DNA of 64,000 nucleotides from Eremomyces bilateralis CBS 781.70 (taxonomy: Eukaryota > Ascomycota > Dothideomycetes > Eremomycetales > Eremomycetaceae): the NCBI RefSeq assembly GCF_010015585.1, contig NW_022985075.1, positions 62,001-126,000 on the forward strand, in the 5' to 3' direction. Shown piece by piece: positions 1 to 11,388 of the stretch. A program made the position numbers and the translations under genes. The first letter of the stretch is position 1, and each line of letters begins with the position of its first letter. The notes beneath the pieces are model-generated. The model did not search any database, was not told the origin of the DNA, and saw only the letters and a list, made by a program, of their open reading frames with translations.

Positions 1-894
1 TAGATACGACGGATCGCTCCCAAACCCCGCGTACTTCCCCCCCTCGCTCGGCGCCAAGTCCGCCGACCGCCCCGCGTTCTCTGCCCCCATCCTCGAGAAA
101 TACGCCTCATTCTGCGCTTTCCGCGCTGCTGCTGCTGACAGGCTCGATGTCCCCAGCGCCGGCGACCCTCCCTTCCCCGGTGCCGGCCCCTCCGCTACCC
201 GCGTCCGCGCCACCGGCGTCGCCGCCCGACTGCTCTGCCCGGACGACCCACCCATCGCGGCGCCAGCGCCAGCCCGCTGTTGTGCGCGCTCCGCCGCGGT
301 CTTCCTCCGCTTCTCTCGCTCCTTCTCCACGGAGCCGGCGACGAACTCGCGCCCCTCGACCTTGCAGCTCAAGCGCTCCCGCCACTCCTCGGCGGCGAGG
401 GAATCGTAGCGGTCGGCGACGGTGCAGTCGTCGAAGGTGCGGGCCTGGGCCACGTTGTCTGGGTGGCGGTCAAAGAAGTCGCGCCAGGGTTGGTTGCCGC
501 CGAGGGACATGCGGGCGAGCTCGGCGGGCTTGAAGGCGTCCATGGTGATGGAGCGGACGAAGGAGATGTGGACGCCGAGGCCGCGGTGGATGCCGGAGCA
601 GGTGAGGCACATGAAGATGCCGAGTTTGGGGGAAGCCTGGGAGAGTTAGTGGTGGTGCCCCGGAGGGGCCGATAAGGATGTTGGGGGGTAGAGAGATGAC
701 CTACCCATTGTGGACTCGGTGCGGGGCAATCGACACACACGTTGTTGTTGTTCGTCTTCTGGATCTCGAGGAGCTGTGTTTCGCAACGCCATGTCAGTCA
801 ATTCTCCATAAGCGTCTACTGCACCGAAGGGGGTCTAAAGGCGACTGACCTTGCTCCTTGTCTCCGGATCCACCTCCCACATCTTGCCCGCCAT
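1..894 (-). CDS. GCS1: ArfGAP, Gcs1/ArfGAP1 type (C-terminus beyond the left edge)
   Basis: GTPase-activating protein for Arf, acting in Golgi and endosomal vesicle traffic. Three exons are readable: 894-850, 773-705 and 636 to the window edge, all in phase with GT-AG introns. The start gives MAGKMWEVDPETR. The ArfGAP zinc finger is split by intron 2: CVDCPAPSPQW in exon 2, then CLTCSGIHRGLG in exon 3, so all four zinc cysteines and the arginine-finger region are present. After the domain come RPFEE-like surroundings, a Lys/Arg helix and a low-complexity Ala/Ser stretch. The motifs NEAYFSRMGAENA and PSEGGKYAGFGS near the edge are typical of the Gcs1 branch. The visible 250 residues are intact and the rest lies outside the window. 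Very GC-rich third positions in exon 3 open long antisense frames that are shadows. Confidence 0.93.
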
Positions 895-1920
895 CTTTGC
901 TCGTGAATTCCCTTGCAATGGGGTTTCGTCCAGGGACTCGATTTATACGATGAGAAGAATGCCGCGGTTTAATTTCAACGGGAGAGAGGGATCGAAGGAC
1001 GATATCGGCGTAGTCACTTCAGGTCGCCTAGCATGCGGAACCTTAGCGATACGAGAAGGTTCAGGATATCGCGATGTAGGTGGTCGGTAACAGCGAAGAT
1101 CCGGAATATGTTGAGCAGTAGCACGGCCGATTCGGTAGTTAGAATTGATAATAGGGACAGTTTTTAGACGTTTAAGATTCCAGGAAGGAAATTGAACGCT
1201 GGGATGTCGTCGTTCGAGACGTAGGAGGGCTGGACAGGAATCAGGGATCTTGATGCCCTGGCTGCAGAGAGCATGTGATTGGTGAATTCAACAGAACATC
1301 CCCAAGCAACGATATCACCCTGAATTCTGAGACAAATATCACTAATATTAGAAGCAAGTTCAATGGGTATCCATAATCATCATGTTCTCTCCAGACTACT
1401 TCAAGTCTAAGAAGTAATATACAATCCCTCTTAGCGCTGCGCGTGCTTTTATATCGAATCTGCATCCTAAGTTCTAGGCCATCGTCCAGATCGGGATGCA
1501 TCCTCGCAGTCTCCGAGACCAGGACGATTCCAACCCACTCCACAGAACCTAACCCACCACAGGAGTCACCCCGTTCGTGGGAAGGCCTGCATATACTCAA
1601 ATCCGATAATCAACCATTCGTCACATCGCCCGCTGCGCGATGATCGCTCGCTGGATCATCGATGAAAACCGCAAAATCCCAGGCGTCGCGGTGACACCAG
1701 TGGGGGGTGTATCTCGTCCCGTACGCCGTTGCTATGAGCGGTCGATCAAGGCGCGAGCCATAGAGCGACAGGATTCGCTGCCGATGACCGCCGTGGCTCG
1801 AAAAACAAAATCTGAATCAAGGAAGGAAACGTCCGTCTATGTACTGGTTTCGCGTGACGTTGGTATCAGGGGGGTGGGGAGAAGTGCTCGTCGAGCTATT
1901 TGTAGGTCGTTGGAGACGGT
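895..1920. other. Intergenic, no gene seen
   Basis: About 1 kb between the GCS1 start (leaving leftwards) and the stop of the WSC-sensor gene, so it should hold the GCS1 promoter and the sensor's 3' UTR. Open frames here are short, lack conserved motifs and have no intron signals that join them. No repeat or RNA gene was recognised. Confidence 0.5.
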
Positions 1921-3535
1921 TCATCCAGACCTGCCAATGTTCTGCAGGGACTCGCTGGGTGTGGGTGGGTCAGGGTTTCGCACCTAGTCGAGACTGGTTA
2001 GTACCACTGTCTGAGAGTATAGAGAGCATAGCGATCGAGGGACTTACGTTGAGGATACGCGCAGAATAATCCTGATTGTCCTGCAACGTGTTCAAGCTGG
2101 CCCTGCTGGTGTTGTTCGCCGCTAAGGTCACGGGGTTCAAGCGCTGATCGTACACCAACGGCTTGCTGAGCCGCCGTTCGGAGGTCGGGGTGATCCCGTT
2201 GGACGCTGAATTCTCGCCTCCGCTGTTGCCGGAATCGCCGGATCCCGCGGGCACGCCCTGGTTGGCGTGATACACTTTGGACAGGAAGCCGCCCTTCTTG
2301 AGCGTGCTGGAGTTGCGCGAGGGTCGGTTCTCCACCTGGAACTTTTCGTTGTCCGAGGTCTCTTCTTGGCGGCGACGTCGTCTCCAGATGGCCCAGCAAG
2401 CAATGCCGATTAGGAGGGCGGCGCCGCCCACGGCTCCGATGACGATACCGGCCGTAGATCCGGGTGATCGGGCGGATTTCGCGGGGAGCATCGGCGGGGT
2501 GGGGGGCGCTGTTACCGTTTGCGTCACCACTGAGCCAGACACGGTCGTCAATATGACCGAGCCGGTAGGGCCAGTGGGGATGTCGATTACAGGCGAAGAA
2601 ATTTCGGAGGATGAGGACTAGAGTAAACAGATACGTTAGTATGAGGGTCAGTGTTGAGTGCAGTTAGCCGTTAGGGGTTCAATGCCAGCATACTGGACTG
2701 AGTACAAGAGAGGGATTCACCGAAGTTGATGGGGTGACGGTAACAGTCGATGGCTCCTGGGTAGTCGAAGTCTGTACAGGATTTATTGTCAAAATCAAGG
2801 ATATGAAGGAGAAACAGGTGGTTTTGTGATTCTGAATGCATCATAAAACACTCAAAGGAAAGCTCCAAGGAAATGGCACATGTGCATGAGGGCCCATGTG
2901 CATGAGGATAGAAGTCTGAACCGTGTGAAAATGGTGTAGGGAGGATTTGAGAGTTGCGTTGAATAGAGGGAGATATCAAAGGGCCCCTCAAGTGTGCAGG
3001 CAGAAACTCAGGGCCAGTGTTGTCGCTCAATCATAAGTCATTGCCAATGTCGGTGCTAGTGCCAAGCAATGTGCAATGTTGCATACGCCGAAGTAATAGC
3101 AGTCTGGCAACTTACCGAAGTCGAAGGAGTTCCAGCGTCTCCACTCTTCGTTCCAGATGGTTTGTTGTTCTCAACTACAATGTAGCCAAAGAGGCCCTTC
3201 CCTTCATTCCCACACTTGTCCGCGGGATATCCAGGACACTTCTCACCACAGTCGCTGACGGGTTGCTCGTCGGCGGGAGCATAGTTGGAGCACCAGCAAT
3301 TCTTGTTCTGCACGATGGCGAATGCATACTTCGTGCAGCTGTCATGGCAAAAGCCATTGGATTGGAAATCGCTTGGGATCGAAGTAAAGTCGGATCCTGT
3401 GTTTCCGGGGCTACAGTAGGACTGAGAGAGCACAGCTGATGTGAATACCGGGAAGGAAAAGAGGAAGAGAATCAGAATCTGAAGGTAATTTGGACCAGCA
3501 GGCTGGCCAAGAGGAGGACGAGGATTTGTCGGCAT
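1921..3535 (-). CDS. WSC-domain cell wall stress sensor (Wsc1/2/3 type)
   Basis: Plasma-membrane mechanosensor of the cell wall integrity pathway; in yeast this family signals through Rom2/Rho1 to Pkc1. Exons 3535-3116, 2771-2721, 2617-2048 and 1983-1921 are all in phase and give 367 residues. A hydrophobic signal (about 17-37) is followed by a Cys-rich WSC domain (about 38-120, with FCHDSCTKYAFAIVQ, CWCSNY and CGEKCPGYPADKCG), a Thr/Ser-rich stalk, one membrane segment (about 213-236), then an RRRRR stop-transfer and a cytosolic tail of about 130 residues. The tail ends in the conserved DYSARILN/VRNP region, which spans the last short intron. Intron 1 is unusually long (344 nt). Exon 2 encodes only 17 residues of Ser/Thr stalk, so splicing there could change stalk length. 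The upstream leader is CT-rich on the coding strand. Confidence 0.9.
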
Positions 3536-6500
3536 GGTCGAGGCGGTGGAAGGTACTCTTCCTCAAGACCTGATCTAGGTTGAAGATATGCAAGTCAGCT
3601 ATGCTCATAGTACCGCCATTTACCGAAGGGTACATGATGAATTGGTGCAGGACCGAGCAAATGGATGAAATCAATACCTCTGCTCCCGGCAGACAATCAG
3701 GCTATGAATGCTGCCGACATTGGAAGGACACAAAGAAACGGGGAAATCTCCCGCCCCTCCGCCTCTGTTGGATAGTGGTATCTCGATGGACAAATGATGC
3801 AACTGGCAAGCTTGCAGCAGATGTCAACGGGAGGCAGGCAAGGGCAGACTGGTAGGGGCAGGGGATGGATAAGGTGGTTGGTGCAGGGAGCAGAACAGAA
3901 GTATCGGTGACGGGAGGCGTCGTGAGGAGGAACTTGAAGATCCAACAAGGAAAAGAAATAGGATATGAGTGATGGAGGGAGAGGAGGACTGAGGAGGGCG
4001 AGGAGAGTGGAATAGGTAGATCGGAAAAGAGAAAAGAGGTCCGATTGTTAGTCAGTACTAAGGAAGTGGAGATCGGGAATGAAGGAAGAATGCAAGATTT
4101 GTCTCGGGGGATGCGATGGATGTACAGTATGAAAACCAAACTAAGAACAACTAAGAACAGGAAGGTTTGGTGGCACGACGGAGTGACGAACAACTCTTGA
4201 CACTTCGCAATTCACCGAGACAACCAACTCTTCATCCCAAGCGTTCTTCATTCCTAGCAATTTGTGAAAGGCTGAAAACCTGCATGCTCCGTCCGACTCT
4301 TGGACAATTGGACGCTCGGGCCGGATCCATCCTTCATCATCCCGCAGAAAATTACAGGTACTTAAATGATACTAAATCCTTACCAAGAATTTAAGGTTGT
4401 TGGGTGGCGGAGATGCGATGAATGCGGATCTCGCTAGGCGCTACTCCCCCAACCACGCTAATGATCGTGGTCGATGCAGCGCTACGGTGTCAAGTCTCAA
4501 GGGTTCCTGACACCGCACTGTCTCGTCGTCGAATTTGGAGCTGATAGTGATAGGGTCGGAGGGAAGTGCTTACACTCACTCAGCTAAAAGTTGTTTTGGG
4601 AAGGGGACGTCAACGATGGAGGATGGAGGTGAGAATCTCGAGATTGGCGGTGGAAGAAGATGGCCACCAACTTGTTCTTGTCCTCATTTGTTATGAAATC
4701 ACCATCCAACTAGTCATCGATGCCTGGTCTCTCTCGCATCGAGGCTGCGAGGCCGTCGAAGTAGCTGAGTTGAAGCATTTCCCAATGTGGATATTGACGG
4801 GGATCTCATGAGCGTGGACCACCATGATGCGGGCGCAGAACTTAAACTTCAATGCTGTGTAATCCTTCGGATCACCCGAGTGCACGATAATACGATCATA
4901 ATCCCATCCGTGACTATTCGCGACGGTCCTGCGACACGCAATATCTCCCTTGACAGTCATAAGAAACGCAAGACGAAGCCGGATCTACACTGTGAGGCGT
5001 TGGAGGGGGGACCGGAGTTTATATATCATTCTTTTATGAAAATGTCTCTCCCGACCGGTCTCCGGTTCCGAATTTGCGGCGACTTGGGAAAGGATTCGTC
5101 ACTTGGATTTATCACTTGAATCATCAACTACTAGTTCGCATCCGCAAATGCTGCATACAGCTGGACCACGGGGTCGTCATCCGGTACTTCCGCGCTGAGT
5201 GAAGACAGAGCCAGAACTACGAATCCATTTCTAGTCGGGCGGGAACAATCCCAGCTCCGCTACTGCTCTTGGCTCAACCAGCCAAAGAATGGAGCTCGGA
5301 AGTTCCAGATCCAAGTATAAAGGAAAGAAATACCGAAGAGAAAGAAGGGATCCACCCATGGATCAAGTCTTAATGAACGGATGAAAACATTAATAGAGGC
5401 TCTCGAAGTCCTTGAGAGACCGCAATTGAACCCTCGCTCGGCGAATCCCTCTCCTTGGTGCAACAAATGGCATCCAGAAAACAGGGGACGTATATGGGGA
5501 ATTCTGGGGAATGCCGAATGGAGAACAAACAAAGCTCGGATTGGTATAAATTGGTCAACCAAAGATCGATTGCCGTCGTATCGGCTACTTTATTCGGATA
5601 CATCAACCCTCTAGTTACCGGGGTTTGACGCCTGGCGCTTTGCACTTTGCACTTTGCAGGCTTAATTCGGTTCTAACAAGTATTGGAATTTCGAACTACG
5701 TGGCAGTGGATTGATTCAACAGCGATGGATCGGAAGGGATTCGAGGATACGGTCGTTAGATGACGAGCTAACGACAAGGGCAGCAAGAGACATCCACGAT
5801 TCTACAGATCTACAACTCGACTTCCCATCTTTGCAGCTGAAATACTTAACACTTCCAAGTTCCAAGCTTCTGGCTACGATCGCTTCCGTAGCTGCCGATC
5901 CGATGTCAACAATATCCACTTCGTCGATTCCCGTCTGCCGTCAGTCTCCCATGGTGATACTTGCGGTGGGCTAAACGCGGGAAAATCATGACGATCACAA
6001 GCATTCGCATCGTCGTCATCCTAGTAACCATGAGGAATAGGGAGGCCCTTGATCCGTTGTACCCTCAGCCATCGTCTCGTGGAGGTCATACGAAGTCTAC
6101 AAACCGGAAGCCAAAAGCGTCGGGCCGGTTTGAGGAGCCGTGATACGATGCGGAGACGAGCCAAAACCGCATGGTTACGTCCTTCGGTCTCCAACACATG
6201 ACACTGGACGTCCAGTCGAGGAGCACAAAGATGTCAGTTGCGTCACATTCCAAAGATCGGACGAGAAGACCCGTCTGGAATCTATGTGGTGGATGATCCC
6301 TTCGACATGCCAACGGAATCGTGCATAAATCCGCCCCGTGATGCTTCGGCGAGGCATATCGTTGTCTGGCCATGTGTTGAACGGAACTCGAAAGACGTGG
6401 AGTTGTACAGCATGAGAAGCACGAATCCAGCGACACGCGGCTTCGGACCATCGGGCGCTGGATTATCAAATACCAGATAACCATACCAGAGGAAGTATGA

Positions 6501-7777
6501 ATATGGTTATCAATCCGAGTTCCGTCAGATTTCGATCCGATGGAAAACTTGAGCCATATTCGAAGAGAATGGTGACATTTCCTCAAATTCGCGCGTCACT
6601 CATACCACAATAGGCCATACAATAATACTCAAATCTCGTCCCTTGTTCAACCCTTATCCTCCTTGGTCTCAAATGGTCCAATCCCACGAGATGGAATTGT
6701 CTCCTTGTACGACGAGACAAATGATCTCTCCTAACAATCACTTGTTACCTAACTTGGGTTTTGACAGGACACACGAGAGTTGATTCAGGTATTCTCCCCC
6801 TTCGACCCGAGTCTCGATCCCAAGGCCCAAAGGCCAAATCCTTCCCGCCCATATCGTCATGTCATGCGGATCCCAATCACCGAGCGGGTCGCTAGAACGC
6901 TCGAGCGCTATGCCCCGAGCCGCTGCCCCCTGACACGATAACTTGGGCGATTTCCCGTCTTTCATCCAATCAGAATCGTGAATCTGTCGTCCTCGATGGA
7001 TTCGAGATCCACATCGAAACCAACACTAGAATTTCAGAACTGCGTGTTTCAAAAACACGGGAAACCCTTGAGGGATAGGGTGTTTCACATGGGCTGCGAT
7101 TCCTTCGGGCATGGCTAATATGATAACAATAGTTCAAATGACTTCACAGGATTCTAGGGGTGCCTTATATTTTCATCTATCGAAGCTTGTAGTAGAAGCC
7201 ACAGGGTTCACGCCAAGTGGCGAAGAGCCGCTTCTCTTCATTTGGGATCTTGGCCTTGGGAGGCCATGTTGACCTCATTTTTGAGATGATGATATGCAGG
7301 ACGGAAGAGGAAAACGTGATGTCATCAGGGGAATGCTAAGGCTTATGTGTACGTACTGTAGACGCTTCACGAGATACCACTGGAATATCGCAAGGCGTCA
7401 AGAACAATACCAATGAAGTTAAAGCAAATTATGTTCGTTCACTTGCTGTAGAAACGATGGAACGAACAACCCGCAAATCCGTCTATAAAGCCGTAGCTCC
7501 GCAAGTATAATCAAGTTATTGACGTCGTCATACACTCATACTACTTGTATGCTCTAAATTCCTATGTTGCCGGGGGCTCCGAAAACACAAGAATGTGTTC
7601 CGTTAAACATGGTGAATACTCCGCTCTGTATACTAGTATCCGATCAATAATATCGCTTCCGCCAATGGCCATAGCAACCGCAACCTCGAGAACGCCGACT
7701 GGATAACGTTTCCAAACGAGCCAACGCTGTTGTAAGGTGCTTATAATCGAGTGCGCTCTGAACGGGACAGCGACCGC
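3536..7777. other. 4.2 kb stretch without a supported gene
   Basis: The part next to the WSC gene (to about 4200) is pyrimidine-rich on the minus strand, as expected of a long promoter and 5' leader. From 4200 to 7777 open frames are all under about 170 codons, overlap on both strands, and show no domain, signal peptide or plausible splice chain. A 7-bp unit (ctttgca) is repeated three times at 5638-5658. No terminal repeats, transposase, reverse transcriptase or tRNA signature was recognised. It may hold a non-coding transcript or decayed sequence, which cannot be told from bases alone. Confidence 0.45.
5638..5658. repeat. Short tandem repeat, 7 bp x 3
   Basis: Three perfect head-to-tail copies of ctttgca in the gene-poor stretch. 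No function is evident; it looks like slippage. Confidence 0.7.
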
Positions 7778-9168
7778 TTACAACTTCGACTTCTTTCCCC
7801 CTGCGACACCGGTCACAGGCTTCCCCGTGAAGAGGAAATCGGGATACCCAAACGCTCCACCAGAGCCGACACCAGATGTATGCCAGGCACCTCCATCCAC
7901 TATGCAGGAAAGCAAGTCAGTCATCCATTTCCCACCTCTGGAAGGTCGTGGAACGAAAGGACGTCAAAAACTTACCGACAAGGATCTCCCCATTGACGTA
8001 ATTCGCCGCATCCGAGAACAAATAGACCGTCGAATCCGCAATCTCCTTCACGGTCCCCCATCGGCCCGACGGGATCATGCGCTTGGACGCGGCGGCGTTC
8101 TCTTTCTTGGACAGTCGCTCCATGCCTTCCGTGCCGGAGATGGGACCAGGCGAGATGACGTTGGAGGTAATGCCGAAGGGCCCGTATTCGAGACAGACGG
8201 AGTGAGCCAGTGCATCGACACCGGCTTTCGCAACTGAGGGGGCGCCTTGCATGACCGTGCCGGAGTAGTGAAGAGTGGCGCTGACGAAGATAATGCGGCC
8301 GCCGGTACCGCGGGGAGGAGCTAGTGGGGAGTAAGTATTAGGGGAGATTGAATGTCGGGGTATAGGATTAGGGGGAGAATCCGGTGAAAGCAATGATATA
8401 CTTACGAGTGATGCCGTCGGTCTTGTACTTGGCTGCCGATTCTTTCAGATATCCGATGGTGGCTTTGACGGTGTTGTATGAGCCCAGGACATCGATATCC
8501 ATAACGGACTTGAATGCATTCGACGAAATCTGCTCCAACGGTGCTAGAAAGTTTCCCGCTGCTCCCGCACTACAGGAATATTAGCCTCTATTCCCCTTCC
8601 CCCCCTGAAAGAGCGTCCCTCGACTGTCAACCCCTTGGAAACACTCACATCACGAAATCAATGCTCCCTAACTCCTTCGCGCACCGATCCGCCGCGGCCT
8701 GCAAGCTCTCGATGCTCCGAACATCTACGCCGCCCAGAGCGAGGACTTTGGATCCCTTCCGCGCCGTCATGATGTCGGCGGCCATCTTCTCCGTCTTCTC
8801 GACATTGCGGCCGATGATGGCGGCGTTGGCGCCGAGATGCACCATGGCGCGCACTTGCACGCTGCAGATGGAGCCGGCGCCGCCGGTGCAGAAGACCACC
8901 TTGTTCTCTGGAGGCGGCGTTAGTAAGGATTCACCGCCTATGTTCGACGATGAGTAACCGCAAGGTGTAATGCCTCACGGGTCGGAGAGTTGATTCCGAG
9001 CTACACAACGGATCGCAGTCGTGCGTGGTTGCTAGCTAGGAAAGATATGGCTCGAAATCATGGCGCTCCGGGTTGAGAGGAATACCTCCGCCAGATGAAA
9101 GTGCTTGACGTACCAAAGATTCCATCTCTCCATACATCACTGACATATTCGTGTCTTTGCATCGGCAT
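7778..9168 (-). CDS. SPS19: Peroxisomal 2,4-dienoyl-CoA reductase (SDR family)
   Basis: NADPH-dependent reductase that removes double bonds at even positions so unsaturated fatty acids can enter beta-oxidation. Exons 9168-9114, 8907-8649, 8569-8406, 8320-7976 and 7899-7778 give 314 residues. The dinucleotide-binding loop reads CTGGAGSICS. Further family motifs are AGAAGNFLAP, the SATLHYSGT strand, VAKAGVDAL with the catalytic-site Lys, and GITSNVISPGPI. The C-terminus is GGKKSKL, a canonical PTS1 peroxisomal signal. As in other fungal members, the Tyr of the usual YxxxK pair is absent. The last intron sits just before VDGGAW. If it is retained, translation runs about 19 residues into a stop and loses both the end of the fold and the SKL. 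A second Met lies two codons inside the start, so either could be used. Confidence 0.93.
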
Positions 9169-10063
9169 CTTGGTGAATTGATAGCCTAACGAGGCGATGA
9201 TATTATAATATTAGGTTCCGGCTACCCACGGCTTCCAAGCTCTTGTGATAACTGCACGCTCGACCGATATTCCACTTGCTCCCAGGAGTTTCCAATGTGC
9301 AGACGCTGGCAGAGTTCCGGAGTCTAAATCACTTAAAAGTTCATCAAGGAAAGTTGCTCGTCGAGACTAGACGTCTAGAGTGGAAATAACGTGTTGCGGC
9401 CTGCGGGACGATTCTCGGTCCTGATGTCAGCAGGAGCGGAGGACGCCCAACGGCGTTGCCGAGGTCACCAATGGTGCCGCTATAGAACTTGCTTGTGAGA
9501 TGAGAGGACAATAGTGGGGAAGGAAAAAAGAATTCAATTAAAGGTTTGAAGAGACTGTAAATATACAACCCTCAGTAGAGCATTACACCTATTTTCTAAG
9601 CATGTCTATCTATTGTGAGTAACCATGCTTCCTCTGGTAATGATTTCATATGCAACGCAACCGGCAGACGAGAGTGAACCAATCACCGACGAGGGAAGAG
9701 CGTTGGTCTTGGCACGAACAAGCTCGATATCCAGGTCTTGAACTCATGGAATTAACGACAAATAATTAATCAATTATCAAGTTCTTAAGCAGGTCCTTAA
9801 GCAGCTCGTTAAACCTGTTACGTAACACTCGTTGGCCAGGAACCAAAGGGCCAAGAAATCGAAGCTTCAAGCAATCTACGGCAAAATCCGGCAGCCCTTC
9901 AGCTACTTCACCATCTAGTTCGCCTCTAAGCTTGCTCCCATATCGTCTTTGACACCAAACAACATCAAGTTTTTGTATCTGGATCACCATCAAGACCTTT
10001 GCTATAACGTCCACACCCAAACCCCTCATCGCGAGATCGCTCGAAAGCACCAGATCAGTCGAT
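9169..10063. other. Divergent promoter between SPS19 and ATG33
   Basis: About 0.9 kb separates two divergent start codons, so it should hold both promoters. Small open frames near 9344-9568 and 9766-10125 on the minus strand carry no recognisable motif. The second of these is partly the translation of the octamer repeat. Confidence 0.5.
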
Positions 10064-10115
10064 ATCGCAGGATCGCAGGATCGCAGGATCGCAGGATCGC
10101 AGGATCGCAGGATCG
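10064..10115 (+). repeat. Octamer tandem repeat (atcgcagg x 6.5) just before the ATG33 start
   Basis: Six perfect copies plus a half copy of the 8-bp unit atcgcagg end 8 bases before the ATG33 start codon. They therefore lie in the 5' leader or core promoter. The unit length is not a multiple of three, which fits a non-coding site. Perfect identity suggests recent expansion by slippage, so copy number may vary between strains. Confidence 0.95.
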
Positions 10116-10123
10116 TCTTCACC

Positions 10124-10761
10124 ATGCCCTCACTCCTTGCGTCTAACCTAAAGTTCGTCGGGGTTGTGAGTCTCGGGCTCTTAACGGTACGTCTTCAGCC
10201 CGCCCATCCCACCGACCAAGATCAAACTCCGAATATCATCGAAGATATAGAAATCCATACTGACAGCCATCTCCACAGGGCCTCAACTACTCCCTCCACA
10301 CCGTCGCCATCCCCCCCCTCCTCACCCTTCCCACCGCCACCACCGCCAACACCACCCTCACCACCCTTAAAGCCGCCACCACCTTCCACCAATGCGCCCT
10401 CACCCTTCTCGCCTCCTCCTCGCTTCTCCTCGCCTACTACATCTCGCCGCCGCACAGCCGCCACCCCTACATCCTCTGGGTGCTGCTGGCCACGGGCGCC
10501 GGCGCCAGCGTGGACGGCGTCACGAGCTGCGTCGCGAGCTGTGCGGGCGGGCGCGCCGGGACGCGCGGAAAGGCGCGGGAGGAGGCCGCAGCAAAGCGGA
10601 GGGAGATTGTTGAGATGGATTCGGAGGAGGAGGAGGAGTTGAATGGGGAGGAGGTGCGGGAGGGGTTGATTAGGTTTCGGTTGCTGCAGGGGATTAAGGG
10701 CGCACTGTGGGGTTCCGGGTTGGTCATGGCCGTGGTGGGCATTTGGGGAGATGGAGCATGA
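10124..10761 (+). CDS. ATG33: Atg33-like mitochondrial membrane protein (mitophagy)
   Basis: Atg33 is a small mitochondrial outer-membrane protein needed for mitophagy in yeast; fungal relatives share the opening motif seen here, LKFVGVVSLGLLTG. Exons 10124-10186 and 10279-10761 join in phase 0 and encode 181 residues. Hydrophobic segments lie at about 8-28, 30-50, 62-80 and 85-105, with a last one near 158-176. A charged loop containing an EEEEE run lies before the last segment. The reading frame inside exon 2 is supported by the membrane-segment pattern; the other plus-strand frames there give only proline- or arginine-rich noise caused by high GC. Assignment rests on the N-terminal motif and topology, so it is good for the family but not for the function in this species. 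Confidence 0.8.
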
Positions 10762-11388
10762 GGAGATGGGACTGTGAAAATGGTTGATTGTTGTTCAATC
10801 TTTGGACGGGATATAGATTTGCCGGCGTTTTCGATGCAATGGTCGGAAAGGGTCAGGGTTTCGGCAATATTCTGACCTGTGGGACTGTTTTGCATCGATC
10901 ATGATGAGATTGATGTGCTATGGATCACGATTGCTACAATTCATCTTTCCACTCCGTTTAGATGAGATGGAAGGCCTCCTCAACGTCATATCAGCAACGG
11001 CGTTTTGAGATCCAATACTATTTCAACTTTACTCAATGTCTACTCTATCACATCGGTGAACAATACACATCTGATGGATCGCTGCCATGCAAGTGTCAAG
11101 GTGTAATCACAACAAAGAAGAGTTTGGAGAACACAAACAGCAATCGAATTAAAACATGTCAGACAAGAAAGGTACATCGAAGGAGGGAAAGAGAAAATAA
11201 AATCCACCATTCAAATCCATCGCCACAGGGAGAATCATGACGGAGGAAAGAGACAAACAGGTGCCATTCACCATCCTCAAGACGCCGTTGCTCCAATCCA
11301 TTCACCCATGTGCCCATAGGAAAGCAAGAGAGTCGGATCTTAGTCTGCAAACCAACCACCTCCTCTCCAGCGCTCAATGTCCGTTGAG
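10762..11388. other. Convergent 3' region, nothing further seen
   Basis: Holds the 3' UTRs of ATG33 and of the oppositely oriented secreted-protein gene. No additional open frame with coding character was found. Confidence 0.5.

Noticed and set aside
10064-10115. Tandem octamers as a CRISPR array
   Set aside because: Units are head-to-tail with no spacers and the host is a fungus.
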